Of a DNA stretch of 33,729 nucleotides, positions 1-7,762 are shown piece after piece. Numbering within the stretch: the stretch's first letter is position 1; each line of letters opens with the position of its first letter. This DNA comes from an uncultured Bacteroidales bacterium (GTDB taxonomy: Bacteria; Bacteroidota; Bacteroidia; Bacteroidales; Paludibacteraceae). The stretch spans positions 1 to 33,729 of the forward strand of contig CAMJDT010000030.1 of NCBI GenBank assembly GCA_946404495.1, read 5' to 3'. The position numbers were made by a program, and so were the translations under genes. Under the pieces are notes generated by a model. That model saw only the letters and a program-made list of their open reading frames with translations. It searched no databases and was not told the DNA's origin.

Positions 1-90
1 AGTGGCCACTCATTGCACGTGCGATTCACACTCAACTTTCGCGGGTTAATAAATATAGTTCATGTGCGCTCTTCTTTTCGAAAAGCGCTG

Positions 91-122
91 CAAAGGTACT
101 ACAAAAAAAGCAGCCATAGAAA
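91..122 (-). promoter_or_regulatory. Possible leftward Bacteroidetes-type promoter at the left edge
   Basis: On the minus strand TACCTTTG (positions 98-91) matches the Bacteroidetes -7 consensus TAnnTTTG. At the 20-base spacing used elsewhere in this window the -33 position (122-119) reads TTTC, one base off TTTG. An ATG at 12-10 on the minus strand opens a frame that runs off the left edge after four codons, so a gene may begin here, but too little is visible to call one. Confidence 0.3.
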
Positions 123-130
123 TTATGACT

Positions 131-206
131 GCATTTCGGAAGTGAACGGAAGCATTTCGGAAGTTTTCGGAAATAAACTTCCGCTTCGGGTCGGAAATTT
201 TCGGAA
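131..206. repeat. Cluster of six CGGAA motifs in the gap left of the first gene
   Basis: CGGAA occurs at 137, 147, 158, 168, 192 and 202, with spacings of 10, 11, 10, 24 and 10 bases. A 13-base direct repeat (GCATTTCGGAAGT) lies at 131-143 and 152-164. A stem of GGAAGTTT (159-166) and AAACTTCC (175-182) with an 8-base loop lies inside the cluster. It sits just downstream of the stop codon of the 211-1590 gene and upstream of whatever begins beyond the left edge. There is no U-tract, so a terminator role is weak; a protein-binding array is possible. Confidence 0.5.
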
Positions 207-210
207 GTGC

Positions 211-1590
211 TTATTGATTAGCCCGTGCGAGCCGGAAATTGCGTTCCGTATAGGGTAACTGGCCGAAATGTCCGGAGAAGGCGCGATAAATAGCAGCGGT
301 GCCGAGTTGGGATATTTGCAGATATCCGAGTGATTCATTTACTCGGACCGCTTTCCACAGCGTACCTGCAGTACCTTGACATGCGGCACGGAGTTCTGCT
401 TCGACAGCAGGAGCTTTACCGGTGCGGCGCGCCTCATCGGTGATATAGGTAAACAGGTCTTGTGCGGGAGTGGTTGATTGTTCCTGAGTTTGGTGAGCTT
501 CATCTTCGCCAATCTGTTCGCGCAGGAATTTGACAAACAAAGCATGGTATGCCAAAATCATCTCTCGGAACTTAGGTTGGAGCATTTGCCATATATCATC
601 CTCCGCAATTGTACGTGCTTGTTCCAACTCCATCTCGAGGAGTTTGCGGATGGAATATTCGCGTGTTTCGTCATATGCGATATCGTCTTCTGCCAGTTTG
701 GCAGCCATTATATCGAAAGCCTTAGGGAAATAGGCCTCAATGAGTCGTTTAGCCGGAACGCCCAATTTGGTAGGCAGATGTTGCACATCGACCTTACGCT
801 GTGAATACTGCTCATCCCATTGTTTGACATACCAATAATCGGTCAGGTCGTAGGACAATAAGAATCGTCGGTTTTCGGCATGGAACACTATCCCCAGCAA
901 AGCCGCTATGAAACCTCGTACGCTCCCCTTATCCGACCAAGAACGGCCGAGATGCACAAAGTCGGATCCGTCTCCCATCGAGGTATAGGAACCAAACTCA
1001 TCGTGGGAGGGTATATGCATCCATTTGACGGATGAGATTTTGATCGATAATTCCTCTTTGGAAGACGAATCATAGAGGGTAAAGTACCCTGCTCCCGTTT
1101 TCAAATCGTCCTTATAGGCTAAGATATCAAGTTTGGTAATGTGCTTGGCTCGGATCATCTCGTCCAAATAGTCTTCGGGCGAGGGGTAGAGGTGGGTGCG
1201 CAGGTGGAAGATGGCGTAAGCAGCGATATCGACACCCGTATATTTAATCCCTTTATACCGCAAGAAACCAAACTCATAGCCTAACTCATCACGAAGTTCT
1301 TCATACTTTTCGAAGGGATCATCCTCTTCATCGGAGTCTTTGTTTTCCTCTTCGATCGATTCTTTGATGTGCTCTTTGACTGCGTCGTAATAGACCAGCG
1401 TGTTATGCCAGTCTTTGATAAGTTTGTCATCCAAATTGTAATGGTGTTTGCGCAGGTCTTTTCGGAACTGCTCCGAGAAAACATAGTTGATATCAAACTC
1501 ACCTTTGTCCTCTCTCAGTGCATTGATAATCACCGCTGCCACACCGAGAATCTCACCATGTTCTAATTCAAATACAAAATCCATATCCAT
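211..1590 (-). CDS. Hypothetical acidic protein, about 459 residues
   Basis: I do not recognise this protein. It has no signal peptide or membrane helix and is probably cytoplasmic. An acidic low-complexity stretch (EEENKDSDEEDDPFEKYEE) lies about 90-110 residues in. The middle is rich in aromatic residues, and a Gln/Glu/Thr-rich linker (HQTQEQSTTPAQ) separates a C-terminal segment of about 75 residues. The open frame extends to a TTG at 1617, but that codon overlaps the -7 promoter element at 1607-1614, so translation from it is unlikely. I chose the ATG at 1590; the ATG at 1584 is equally possible, and either would leave a leader of only about 10-20 bases. The gene stands alone between a terminator-like hairpin on its upstream side and the CGGAA cluster after its stop. 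Confidence 0.8.
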   Translation of the reverse strand: MDMDFVFELEHGEILGVAAVIINALREDKGEFDINYVFSEQFRKDLRKHHYNLDDKLIKDWHNTLVYYDAVKEHIKESIEEENKDSDEEDDPFEKYEELRDELGYEFGFLRYKGIKYTGVDIAAYAIFHLRTHLYPSPEDYLDEMIRAKHITKLDILAYKDDLKTGAGYFTLYDSSSKEELSIKISSVKWMHIPSHDEFGSYTSMGDGSDFVHLGRSWSDKGSVRGFIAALLGIVFHAENRRFLLSYDLTDYWYVKQWDEQYSQRKVDVQHLPTKLGVPAKRLIEAYFPKAFDIMAAKLAEDDIAYDETREYSIRKLLEMELEQARTIAEDDIWQMLQPKFREMILAYHALFVKFLREQIGEDEAHQTQEQSTTPAQDLFTYITDEARRTGKAPAVEAELRAACQGTAGTLWKAVRVNESLGYLQISQLGTAAIYRAFSGHFGQLPYTERNFRLARANQ

Positions 1591-1606
1591 TATCCATATT
1601 CCGCTG

Positions 1607-1614
1607 CAAAGATA
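1607..1614 (-). promoter_or_regulatory. -7 promoter element of the 211-1590 gene
   Basis: The minus strand reads TATCTTTG, a match to TAnnTTTG, ending 17 bases before the ATG at 1590. No TTG stands at the usual 20-base distance, so the -33 side is poor. Its position argues against the upstream TTG start codon. Confidence 0.45.
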
Positions 1615-1811
1615 CAACTTTTTTCTGACTCAGCCTAATTTTTCTGTCAAATTTTACGCATTAAGTGCAATTTTTCTGCTCTTTCTATGCAAAATTTGAC
1701 AATTAACACCTCAAACATACTCATCGCCTTGTTTCAAATTTTCCGCAAAGGTATACCTTTTTGTTGAGATACGCAAGAAATTTAAAACTATTTTTACTGA
1801 TATACAGAAAA

Positions 1812-1842
1812 CATAGGCATGCCTCAATCCGGCATGCCTATG
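1812..1842 (-). terminator. Terminator-like hairpin downstream of the six-helix membrane protein gene
   Basis: A perfect 12-base stem (CATAGGCATGCC with GGCATGCCTATG) and a 7-base loop starts 13 bases after the stop codon of the 1855-3204 gene. In the minus-strand transcript it is followed by TTTTC, so it looks like an intrinsic terminator, although the T-tract is short. The flanking stretch between the two genes (1591-1854) is AT-rich and otherwise shows nothing I can name. Confidence 0.65.
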
Positions 1843-1854
1843 GATGTAATCCAT

Positions 1855-3204
1855 TTATTTACAACAAAAACCACCGCCGTATATAGGGATGTGTACATCA
1901 GCCTTGTCCGGCACGAAATAAGCCTCTAAATTAAATTCCCCAGTGACCGTAAAACTAAGGATATATTGATATCCGGGCACATAGAAATGCGGCTCAACAG
2001 GCCGATAGTTTGTTATGACATCCGGTGGCAGTTGATAATCAGGATAGGTCAATTGTTTGATTTCATTCTGCCTCATCCTCCAACTAAATCCATTATCCTG
2101 ATTTAGGTTTCCTTTCGGGATAAAAAGTGTCTCGCGATTTCGCTTGACGCGTAAATAGAATAAAGCCTTAGATGCACCACCATCATCCGGTTTGTGCTCA
2201 ATATGTATCAATTCGAATCCGCAGCTTTGATATTCGATATTGCGCCATGATATGCAGCTTACTTCCGTATCAATAACGATCGTTCCGGCATGGCCAAAAT
2301 GATCCAATAGTCGGTTACAACAGATAGTTACGTTGGCTGTACTATAGTCGGGATCCCAGAGTTTGACCTCCAAGAGATCACATTTCTGCAGGGAATCATT
2401 CCATACCGGATATCCGAGTCCGAGGAGTCGTTTCACTCGGTTTTGAACGGCCTCCACGTTTGATAATTTCTGCTCGGCTTCTTTCTTGACTACCTCGACC
2501 CAAGGGTTCGTAGCAACCTTTGGGGCAGTTATTTTAATTTTAGCCGCACTTTTGGGCTCTTTTATACGCATTTGTTGATTATAGATACGCTGTTCGATGC
2601 TATACCAGGTGAGCAGGAAGGTGGGGATCGTTATCTCGGTCCACGAAGAAATGGCCCAGGAGTGAAGTAGAATGAGATTGCCGGTAAAGCAATAATAGAC
2701 GGCAAATATCAGCATCAGCAATACGGGAATGCAGAGGCCGATGATGCCGATGATGCTTGCTACGCGCAGGGCTTTGGATATGCGACCGATGCCCGGTTGG
2801 CGCGTCATGAGCCAGAGCCACGCGGTGGCAGAGAGTAGCAGGGGTATCAGGATAACCTCCGGGATATACAGGTAGTAAGTCGAATGGATGCACACACTAT
2901 GGCCGATAATCAGGCCATAGACAGCGATGAAGGTCGTCACATAGGTCATGACGCGGTAGGGCTTATCCGGCATGGCGGGTTCCTGTTTGCCGCGATTGAG
3001 CATGATGAGAATTGTCATGATAACGACGGCCATCAGCAGTCCGAACCATGCGCCATAATAGGCATCATCATAGACCGTTGCCGTGGGCAGTAAGCTGTGT
3101 ACCGCATGCCGCACAGCCGGAATCAGCCGCAGCATACAATGCACCGTATACAGCGTCATGCCGATAGCAGCAAGGGTTGTGAGGGTTTTAATGGATTTGA
3201 GCAT
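1855..3204 (-). CDS. Hypothetical membrane protein with about six N-terminal helices and a soluble C-terminal half
   Basis: I cannot assign a family. From the ATG at 3204 (MLKSIKTL), hydrophobic segments follow at roughly residues 5-28, 45-65, 80-103, 112-133, 150-180 and 185-210, so the first half is probably an inner-membrane bundle of six helices. The second half of about 230 residues is soluble and begins with a charged linker (KEPKSAAKIKITAPK). It has a pattern of beta strands and a cluster of Cys residues, ending in GGGFCCK. The frame extends to a TTG at 3255, but the ATG directly precedes the first helix and is the better start. The WG-repeat gene ends 64 bases upstream on the same strand, so the two are probably co-transcribed, and a strong hairpin follows the stop. 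Confidence 0.8.
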   Translation of the reverse strand: MLKSIKTLTTLAAIGMTLYTVHCMLRLIPAVRHAVHSLLPTATVYDDAYYGAWFGLLMAVVIMTILIMLNRGKQEPAMPDKPYRVMTYVTTFIAVYGLIIGHSVCIHSTYYLYIPEVILIPLLLSATAWLWLMTRQPGIGRISKALRVASIIGIIGLCIPVLLMLIFAVYYCFTGNLILLHSWAISSWTEITIPTFLLTWYSIEQRIYNQQMRIKEPKSAAKIKITAPKVATNPWVEVVKKEAEQKLSNVEAVQNRVKRLLGLGYPVWNDSLQKCDLLEVKLWDPDYSTANVTICCNRLLDHFGHAGTIVIDTEVSCISWRNIEYQSCGFELIHIEHKPDDGGASKALFYLRVKRNRETLFIPKGNLNQDNGFSWRMRQNEIKQLTYPDYQLPPDVITNYRPVEPHFYVPGYQYILSFTVTGEFNLEAYFVPDKADVHIPIYGGGFCCK

Positions 3205-3268
3205 ACTATATGGTTTTTCCAAGTTGTCAAAAAGGATACATGACGTTTTGTGCAATTACATTGATGCA

Positions 3269-4378
3269 TTAGAAGTTAGACTTACCAACATATCGGCCTT
3301 TTTTATCGAAGAGAATACTCTCGCCGCGATAGGTCACTTCCGCCTCGAAGAGATTATCATCTACCATCCAAACCATGAAGTACTTAGCCGGGATGATGAC
3401 ATTTCCCTCCCGATCAACGACACCGCTTTTCGAGCCGATATCGTACCGCCAATACTGCGGTGTAATGGGGATAGGATTTCCATACCTGTCATACTCTTCC
3501 GTCGAGCGATAGTCGTCGATATACGTGAGTGGTTCCAGACCGTCATGCGCAAAGGGAACGATGGTGTTGAGATTCCGGTCCACGAGCTTACCATACCCGT
3601 TCTTAGCGAGAAAGAAGCCTGTTCCGTCCAATGTACGACGGATGATATCGTATTCCATCGGGAGCGCCCCATTACCATCTTTGGTCAGTAGTCCGTAATG
3701 CCTACCATCGCACACGATGCGATAGCCAAGATACGGTTTGCTGATCTCCGTATAGACGGGCTCAATAACCCACTCGCCTCGGGTATTGATGAGTCCCCAC
3801 TTGTGATTTCGGTCAATCATAACGCAGAGCCCGTTGTGGAACACAAATGCATAGTCTTCATGGTCGTCATCAAAACAGAGCGGAAAAGTAGTCGGGATGG
3901 CTTGTTCGCCTTGCTCATTGAGGAACGAGATGGTACCATCTTTGACAACAGCAGCCAATCCTTCGCTGAAGTTCCAGGCACGATCATACAGCGCCGGGAT
4001 GATGATACGACCGGTGTTAGTATTCACAAAACCGCGGTACTTGCGGTCATAGTCGCGGAACACCACCAGACTGTCCTCCGCATTGTCACTAAGGTAGACA
4101 TGGTTCAGCATGGGAGTGGTGAACTTACCGGAACGTAGGTCTTTGAGTTGGCAGAAAGAGTATCCGGCTTTGTCGCCATGCACCATGGTGATATGTTCGG
4201 ACACCCGTTTTTCCAAGCTATAATGGGCGTATCTGGCACGAGTACGGAAATGGAGATACTCGCATCCGGCGATGAGACCGGCCATCGCGAAGCCGAAGGC
4301 AATGAGTGCCAAGGAGGCGACGAGTATACGCTTCATCGTCAGCTTGGCTTTGAGTTTACGATAGATTTTTGCGTTCAT
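3269..4378 (-). CDS. WG-repeat protein, membrane-anchored or lipoprotein
   Basis: The protein is built of repeated units of the WG (KWG) beta-repeat type, in which a short 'G(L/F)(I/V)(N/D)xxGxxxIPxxY' pattern recurs: YRGFVNTNTGRIIIPALYD, WGLINTRGEWVIEPVY, YGLLTKDGNGALPMEYD and SGVVDREGNVIIPAKY. Such repeats form extracytoplasmic beta-rich folds, usually without enzymatic function. The N-terminus has a hydrophobic segment. If translation starts at the internal Met (MKRILVAS, ATG at 4336), the segment ends in a lipobox-like LIAGC, so this may be an envelope lipoprotein; the upstream ATG at 4378 gives an anchor instead. It is followed after 64 bases by the six-helix membrane protein gene. Confidence 0.82.
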   Translation of the reverse strand: MNAKIYRKLKAKLTMKRILVASLALIAFGFAMAGLIAGCEYLHFRTRARYAHYSLEKRVSEHITMVHGDKAGYSFCQLKDLRSGKFTTPMLNHVYLSDNAEDSLVVFRDYDRKYRGFVNTNTGRIIIPALYDRAWNFSEGLAAVVKDGTISFLNEQGEQAIPTTFPLCFDDDHEDYAFVFHNGLCVMIDRNHKWGLINTRGEWVIEPVYTEISKPYLGYRIVCDGRHYGLLTKDGNGALPMEYDIIRRTLDGTGFFLAKNGYGKLVDRNLNTIVPFAHDGLEPLTYIDDYRSTEEYDRYGNPIPITPQYWRYDIGSKSGVVDREGNVIIPAKYFMVWMVDDNLFEAEVTYRGESILFDKKGRYVGKSNF

Positions 4379-4392
4379 AATTGCTACATTTT

Positions 4393-4425
4393 AAAAATTA
4401 AACTTTATCCCTATAGAGTAGCAAA
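4393..4425 (-). promoter_or_regulatory. Possible promoter of the WG-repeat gene
   Basis: On the minus strand TTTG (4425-4422), a 21-base spacer and TAATTTTT (4400-4393) resemble the Bacteroidetes promoter, with one mismatch in the -7 box. A start only a few bases before the ATG at 4378 would favour the internal ATG at 4336. The rest of the gap (4426-4568) shows nothing I can name. Confidence 0.35.
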
Positions 4426-4568
4426 AAGACAGGAATCTATCAGTCTGATCCTAAAAATGTCATAAGCAATATTTTTAAAGGTTGATAAATGTTCAAGGGT
4501 CATTGTGTTGCCCAACTGAGATACATAGCTGCTTTCTCGTCAACTTCGCGGGCATAACTTTTCGCTTA

Positions 4569-4781
4569 TTACTTTCGTGTAAAAAAGGCTTTCATCTTCG
4601 CCAACCAATGTAGAGTAGAATCCCAATAAAATACATGACCGCATTTTGGACAGCGGATAAGCGTTTTCTTATGTTCTTTCAAAGCCTTTTCTTTTGAATA
4701 ACCGCACACCGGGCAAGTGATATTCAGCGTTACATCTTGACTATAGTCGTTGCTAAACCATCCACTCCATCGGATAGACAA
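4569..4781 (-). CDS. Small zinc-ribbon protein
   Basis: This 70-residue protein carries two CxxC pairs, Cys23/Cys26 (CPVCG) and Cys44/Cys47 (CPKCG), the layout of a zinc ribbon. The second pair is followed by HVFYWD. The C-terminus is basic (KMKAFFTRK). There is no signal peptide, so it is probably cytoplasmic. Its ATG lies inside the metallopeptidase gene and the two frames overlap by 52 bases, which implies translational coupling as the last gene of the seven-gene operon. No other ATG precedes the first CxxC, so the start is well fixed if the gene is real. A partner or DNA/RNA-binding adaptor role is only inference. Confidence 0.7.
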   Translation of the reverse strand: MSIRWSGWFSNDYSQDVTLNITCPVCGYSKEKALKEHKKTLIRCPKCGHVFYWDSTLHWLAKMKAFFTRK

Positions 4782-5716
4782 AAGCGATTTCCGTTTAGGG
4801 GCATTTTTGTGTTTCCCAGACTCGCTATTGCTTTCTGCATGACGCGGTAGGGGTTCGTTATTTCTCCAGTTTTACCATCTGCTATGCCCAACGACTCTAT
4901 CTCCGATTTTTGACGAAGAATAATTTCATCTTTTATCCTTTGGAGATATGCTTCCATCATCACTACATCGCGCAACAAAGCAGCATCTTTCTTGTATGAT
5001 TTTATACGAAACTTACGTAGTAATTCCGGTAAGTCCAATAATTGTTTTTCAAGAGACTTTATTCGTTTATTTGAGCGAAGCATGGGTAATGCCTCTTGAT
5101 CTAAACCGGCTTCATAATCCTCTTTTGGTATATGATTAACGTGGCATACCAATCGATATGCCATCGCGTATTGCTCAAGACTCAAATATCCCGTATTATA
5201 TGTTATACGAGACTGCTGCAAACTCGGATTACTCGTTGTTAGGTCAAAGACTCTATTCCATTGGTGAGATATGACTATGCATCCATTGAGCGTTAATTTG
5301 CCAAACCCCACATAGATAGTAGAAATATCAGTGAGTGATTCGTTGTAATCACCCATATCGGGAAAATAACAATTGTGAGTATATAACAATTTATGGCATA
5401 TCTCATGCGCCAATATTGCATATTTGATTTCAAAATGCGTTGGTAAATCATCAGATATGGTGATATATACTTTATTGTCTGAATTGTTATTTAACTTTAT
5501 AAAACCACCGGTATTGGTATCCAAATGATCATATTTGATAACAGGCTCGTATCCATAGAGCCCCACATGCATCATCATAGCTTGTGCTATCTGTTCAAGC
5601 CTCATTATCCCATCTTGAGAGTGGGGAATATGAAACTCTTTGTACGGCATATGCAGATGACTGTCAATCATCTCCAGATGCTCCATAATTTGCTTATCCG
5701 AAAGAAAAATTTGCAT
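4730..5716 (-). CDS. Putative cytoplasmic zinc metallopeptidase (HExxH)
   Basis: The sequence AHEICHKLL places an HExxH zinc-binding motif at His104-Glu105-His108. About 20 residues later NESLTDISTIYVGFG offers Glu126 and Asp130 as candidates for the third ligand, a layout seen in ImmA/IrrE-like and related zincin metallopeptidases. I see no signal peptide or membrane helix, so it should act in the cytoplasm, unlike the upstream exported operon members. The C-terminal half is helical and charged. The gene starts 34 bases after the DUF4384 gene and overlaps the zinc-ribbon gene by 52 bases, so it belongs to the caspase operon. If it is IrrE-like, cleavage of a regulator would be a plausible job, but no target is visible. 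The family assignment beyond HExxH is uncertain. Confidence 0.78.
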   Translation of the reverse strand: MQIFLSDKQIMEHLEMIDSHLHMPYKEFHIPHSQDGIMRLEQIAQAMMMHVGLYGYEPVIKYDHLDTNTGGFIKLNNNSDNKVYITISDDLPTHFEIKYAILAHEICHKLLYTHNCYFPDMGDYNESLTDISTIYVGFGKLTLNGCIVISHQWNRVFDLTTSNPSLQQSRITYNTGYLSLEQYAMAYRLVCHVNHIPKEDYEAGLDQEALPMLRSNKRIKSLEKQLLDLPELLRKFRIKSYKKDAALLRDVVMMEAYLQRIKDEIILRQKSEIESLGIADGKTGEITNPYRVMQKAIASLGNTKMPLNGNRFCLSDGVDGLATTIVKM

Positions 5717-5750
5717 GGCTTTTGTTATTAATATGTTTTCCCTACCGGGA

Positions 5751-6617
5751 TTATTGTCCTAAAATGTGTACTGTCGTAGAATATTGACCGATCGGGGCTT
5801 TGGATATCTTAGTCAAATTCTCCTCATTTGGTTCTCTTAACAATTCTAAAACGTTCGAGAGATTAAAAGGGAGATGATTTGCAATCAATGTCAATGTATC
5901 TATGGTATTAGGAGAAAAAAACTCAATTGGTTTAGACAGACGAACAACAGATTCAGCAGGGATATATAAGTCCAAAACAGAATCAAAACTATTTGCATCA
6001 AAAATGGCAGTCGCTTCACCATTAGGCATAATATCCATTATATTGACAAATAGGGCAGTATTACTCTTATTACGTATTTCAACAATCACTTGCTGTCCTT
6101 CGGTTACTTGATTCACTGGCTGCATGGATCTACTATCCAGTAAAACGAACTCTATAGCATAATCAGATAATCCTGGTTGATGATTCAAGATGGCCTTACA
6201 TACTTGCCAATCCCAATCTTCGGAACCGCGAGCTGCGCCTCCACCTCTTGTGTACCTATTCCATATATTATCTAGATCATCCTTGTGTCCTCTCAATGCA
6301 TTTCGTAATCCATTCCAGAACTCTTGTGGAAGCGATGCGGTGTTGGCATTCTGCATGTCTATCAGTTGTTTCACCTGTATCGGTTTAGAAGACTGAAAAG
6401 AGTAAAAAGTGTGCTTTTTATCATCGTAGAGATCCACTTTCCCCCATTCTCCGGTTTGTATCCAGTCCGTTTCATTCACGATGTCTCCCACATACAAAAT
6501 CTGCCATTGACCTTTTCGCTGGATTTGTATTGAATCAATCATAGAATACGCATATATCGTTGCCTTGGCAACCGTAGGTATTAGCAACGAACATAAAATT
6601 AAGACATATCTGTTCAT
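5751..6617 (-). CDS. Secreted protein with FecR-like N-terminal and DUF4384-like C-terminal regions
   Basis: An N-terminal signal peptide (MNRYVLILCSLLIPTVAKA) directs export. Residues about 20-95 (IQIQRKGQWQILYVGDIV, then TDWIQTGEWGKVDLYDD) follow the pattern of FecR-like domains, in which a beta-strand scaffold contains 'GD.l..gd.i.T...g...l.l.dg'. From about 150 the pattern LDSRSMQPVNQVTEGQQVIVEIRN through IMPNGEATAIFD and SKPIEFFSPNTIDTLTLIA resembles DUF4384, a domain often found fused to or beside caspase-like proteases in other bacteria. It probably lies in the periplasm. The start ATG overlaps the stop of the CHASE2-like gene (ATGA), indicating coupled translation. I infer that it is a partner or substrate of the caspase; no enzymatic residues are visible. 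Confidence 0.78.
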   Translation of the reverse strand: MNRYVLILCSLLIPTVAKATIYAYSMIDSIQIQRKGQWQILYVGDIVNETDWIQTGEWGKVDLYDDKKHTFYSFQSSKPIQVKQLIDMQNANTASLPQEFWNGLRNALRGHKDDLDNIWNRYTRGGGAARGSEDWDWQVCKAILNHQPGLSDYAIEFVLLDSRSMQPVNQVTEGQQVIVEIRNKSNTALFVNIMDIMPNGEATAIFDANSFDSVLDLYIPAESVVRLSKPIEFFSPNTIDTLTLIANHLPFNLSNVLELLREPNEENLTKISKAPIGQYSTTVHILGQ

Positions 6618-7759
6618 TTTTTCTTTCCTTTCTTTATTCTAAATGGTTTTATTTGCTTACAATGGTGAACCATTATATCTATTGCTTCAACTATTAATTT
6701 CCCCGTCCAAATCATTGCCGGAGCTAGAATGCCCCCCCATACATTGATATAGAGATGTGCAGCCCAAAATAAGATATAGGCAACGAATATAAGAATAATC
6801 AAAATGATGATTTTAATAATATAAGCGGTAGCCTGTTTTATAGAATCGTTGCATGTGCATATATCGGATATAACTATTTCGGTAAAAAGGAACAACCATA
6901 TGACGAGATAGATCACAATCCAATTTGTTGTCCGGGAAACCTCTCGAATCCAATTGCCGGAAAGGATGGTTTGGACAATCTGCCTATGCACTAATACACC
7001 CGTTAGTTGCATATTAGAACTAAATGTAGCCGGAACAATAAACGCATCCCGCTCATCTTGTACGTCCCCTATTATCACCACATTATCTCGCAGGACACTA
7101 AAGACAACTTGGTTAGAACTCATGACGGGTGTTTTTGGGATAGAATAGTCTATCAGCCAATCTTGCTGTTGTGTGAGGAGCGATGCTCCCATTTTGTTAG
7201 CTATCGCAGCAGCAAATGTAAGGATCGTGTCCTCTTTTACTAACCAATCTGTTTTCCATGTCCGTATAATGTTATTAGGCAGATTGATAAGCGCTTCTGT
7301 TGCATGAACTTTATCAATAAAAGATGCGTGGTTAAGACTGTCCTTAGGCACTACCTCTTCTGCCAAAATCAAATTCGGTAGTCGTGAAACGGCTGCTACT
7401 AACAAACTATCTTCTATTGAATCTGACAATGCATATTGCCCCCATTTAATATCCAGGGCTACAAGATATGGCTGTGCTGCAGTTATGGAATCAAAAAGTG
7501 TAGCCAATTCCCCTCGAGATTTACAACTATTTATGTCAATGACATGCAGGTCTCTTTCATTACAAGAAGGGATGGATGCAGGCGAATGCCATTTAAAAAA
7601 CAAATCTGAGAACTGAAACTGCTCTGCGATAGTTCTTTCTGCTTCTAACCAATCGGTATTGAGTTTCCGAGTGAGTAAAAGCAGCGCTATAATAGTAGCT
7701 GTCGCAATTGCAGTCGCACGTAGTGCCTTTTTGCCAAAATTTCGTATTGTTTGATTCAT
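6614..7759 (-). CDS. CHASE2-like membrane sensor protein
   Basis: The layout is that of CHASE2 proteins: one N-terminal helix (about residues 14-30), an extracytoplasmic region of some 240 residues, and hydrophobic helices near the C-terminus (about 285-305 and 315-360). The extracytoplasmic part has the typical FSDLFFKWH opening (family pattern 'D..f.lr'), VIDINSCKS, an LVALDIKWGQ strand (family 'vigiDi.f'), NLILAEEV, and IIGDVQDERDAFIVP with a following GVLVHRQIVQTIL (family 'G..vHA..v..ll'). In CHASE2 proteins such as sensor kinases and cyclases this region senses an extracellular or periplasmic signal. Here no kinase or cyclase is attached; the protein ends in a short basic tail (KPFRIKKGKKK), so signal output must pass through partners. 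It lies 3 bases after the caspase gene and overlaps the DUF4384 gene by 4. Confidence 0.82.
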   Translation of the reverse strand: MNQTIRNFGKKALRATAIATATIIALLLLTRKLNTDWLEAERTIAEQFQFSDLFFKWHSPASIPSCNERDLHVIDINSCKSRGELATLFDSITAAQPYLVALDIKWGQYALSDSIEDSLLVAAVSRLPNLILAEEVVPKDSLNHASFIDKVHATEALINLPNNIIRTWKTDWLVKEDTILTFAAAIANKMGASLLTQQQDWLIDYSIPKTPVMSSNQVVFSVLRDNVVIIGDVQDERDAFIVPATFSSNMQLTGVLVHRQIVQTILSGNWIREVSRTTNWIVIYLVIWLFLFTEIVISDICTCNDSIKQATAYIIKIIILIILIFVAYILFWAAHLYINVWGGILAPAMIWTGKLIVEAIDIMVHHCKQIKPFRIKKGKKK

Positions 7760-7762
7760 AAT

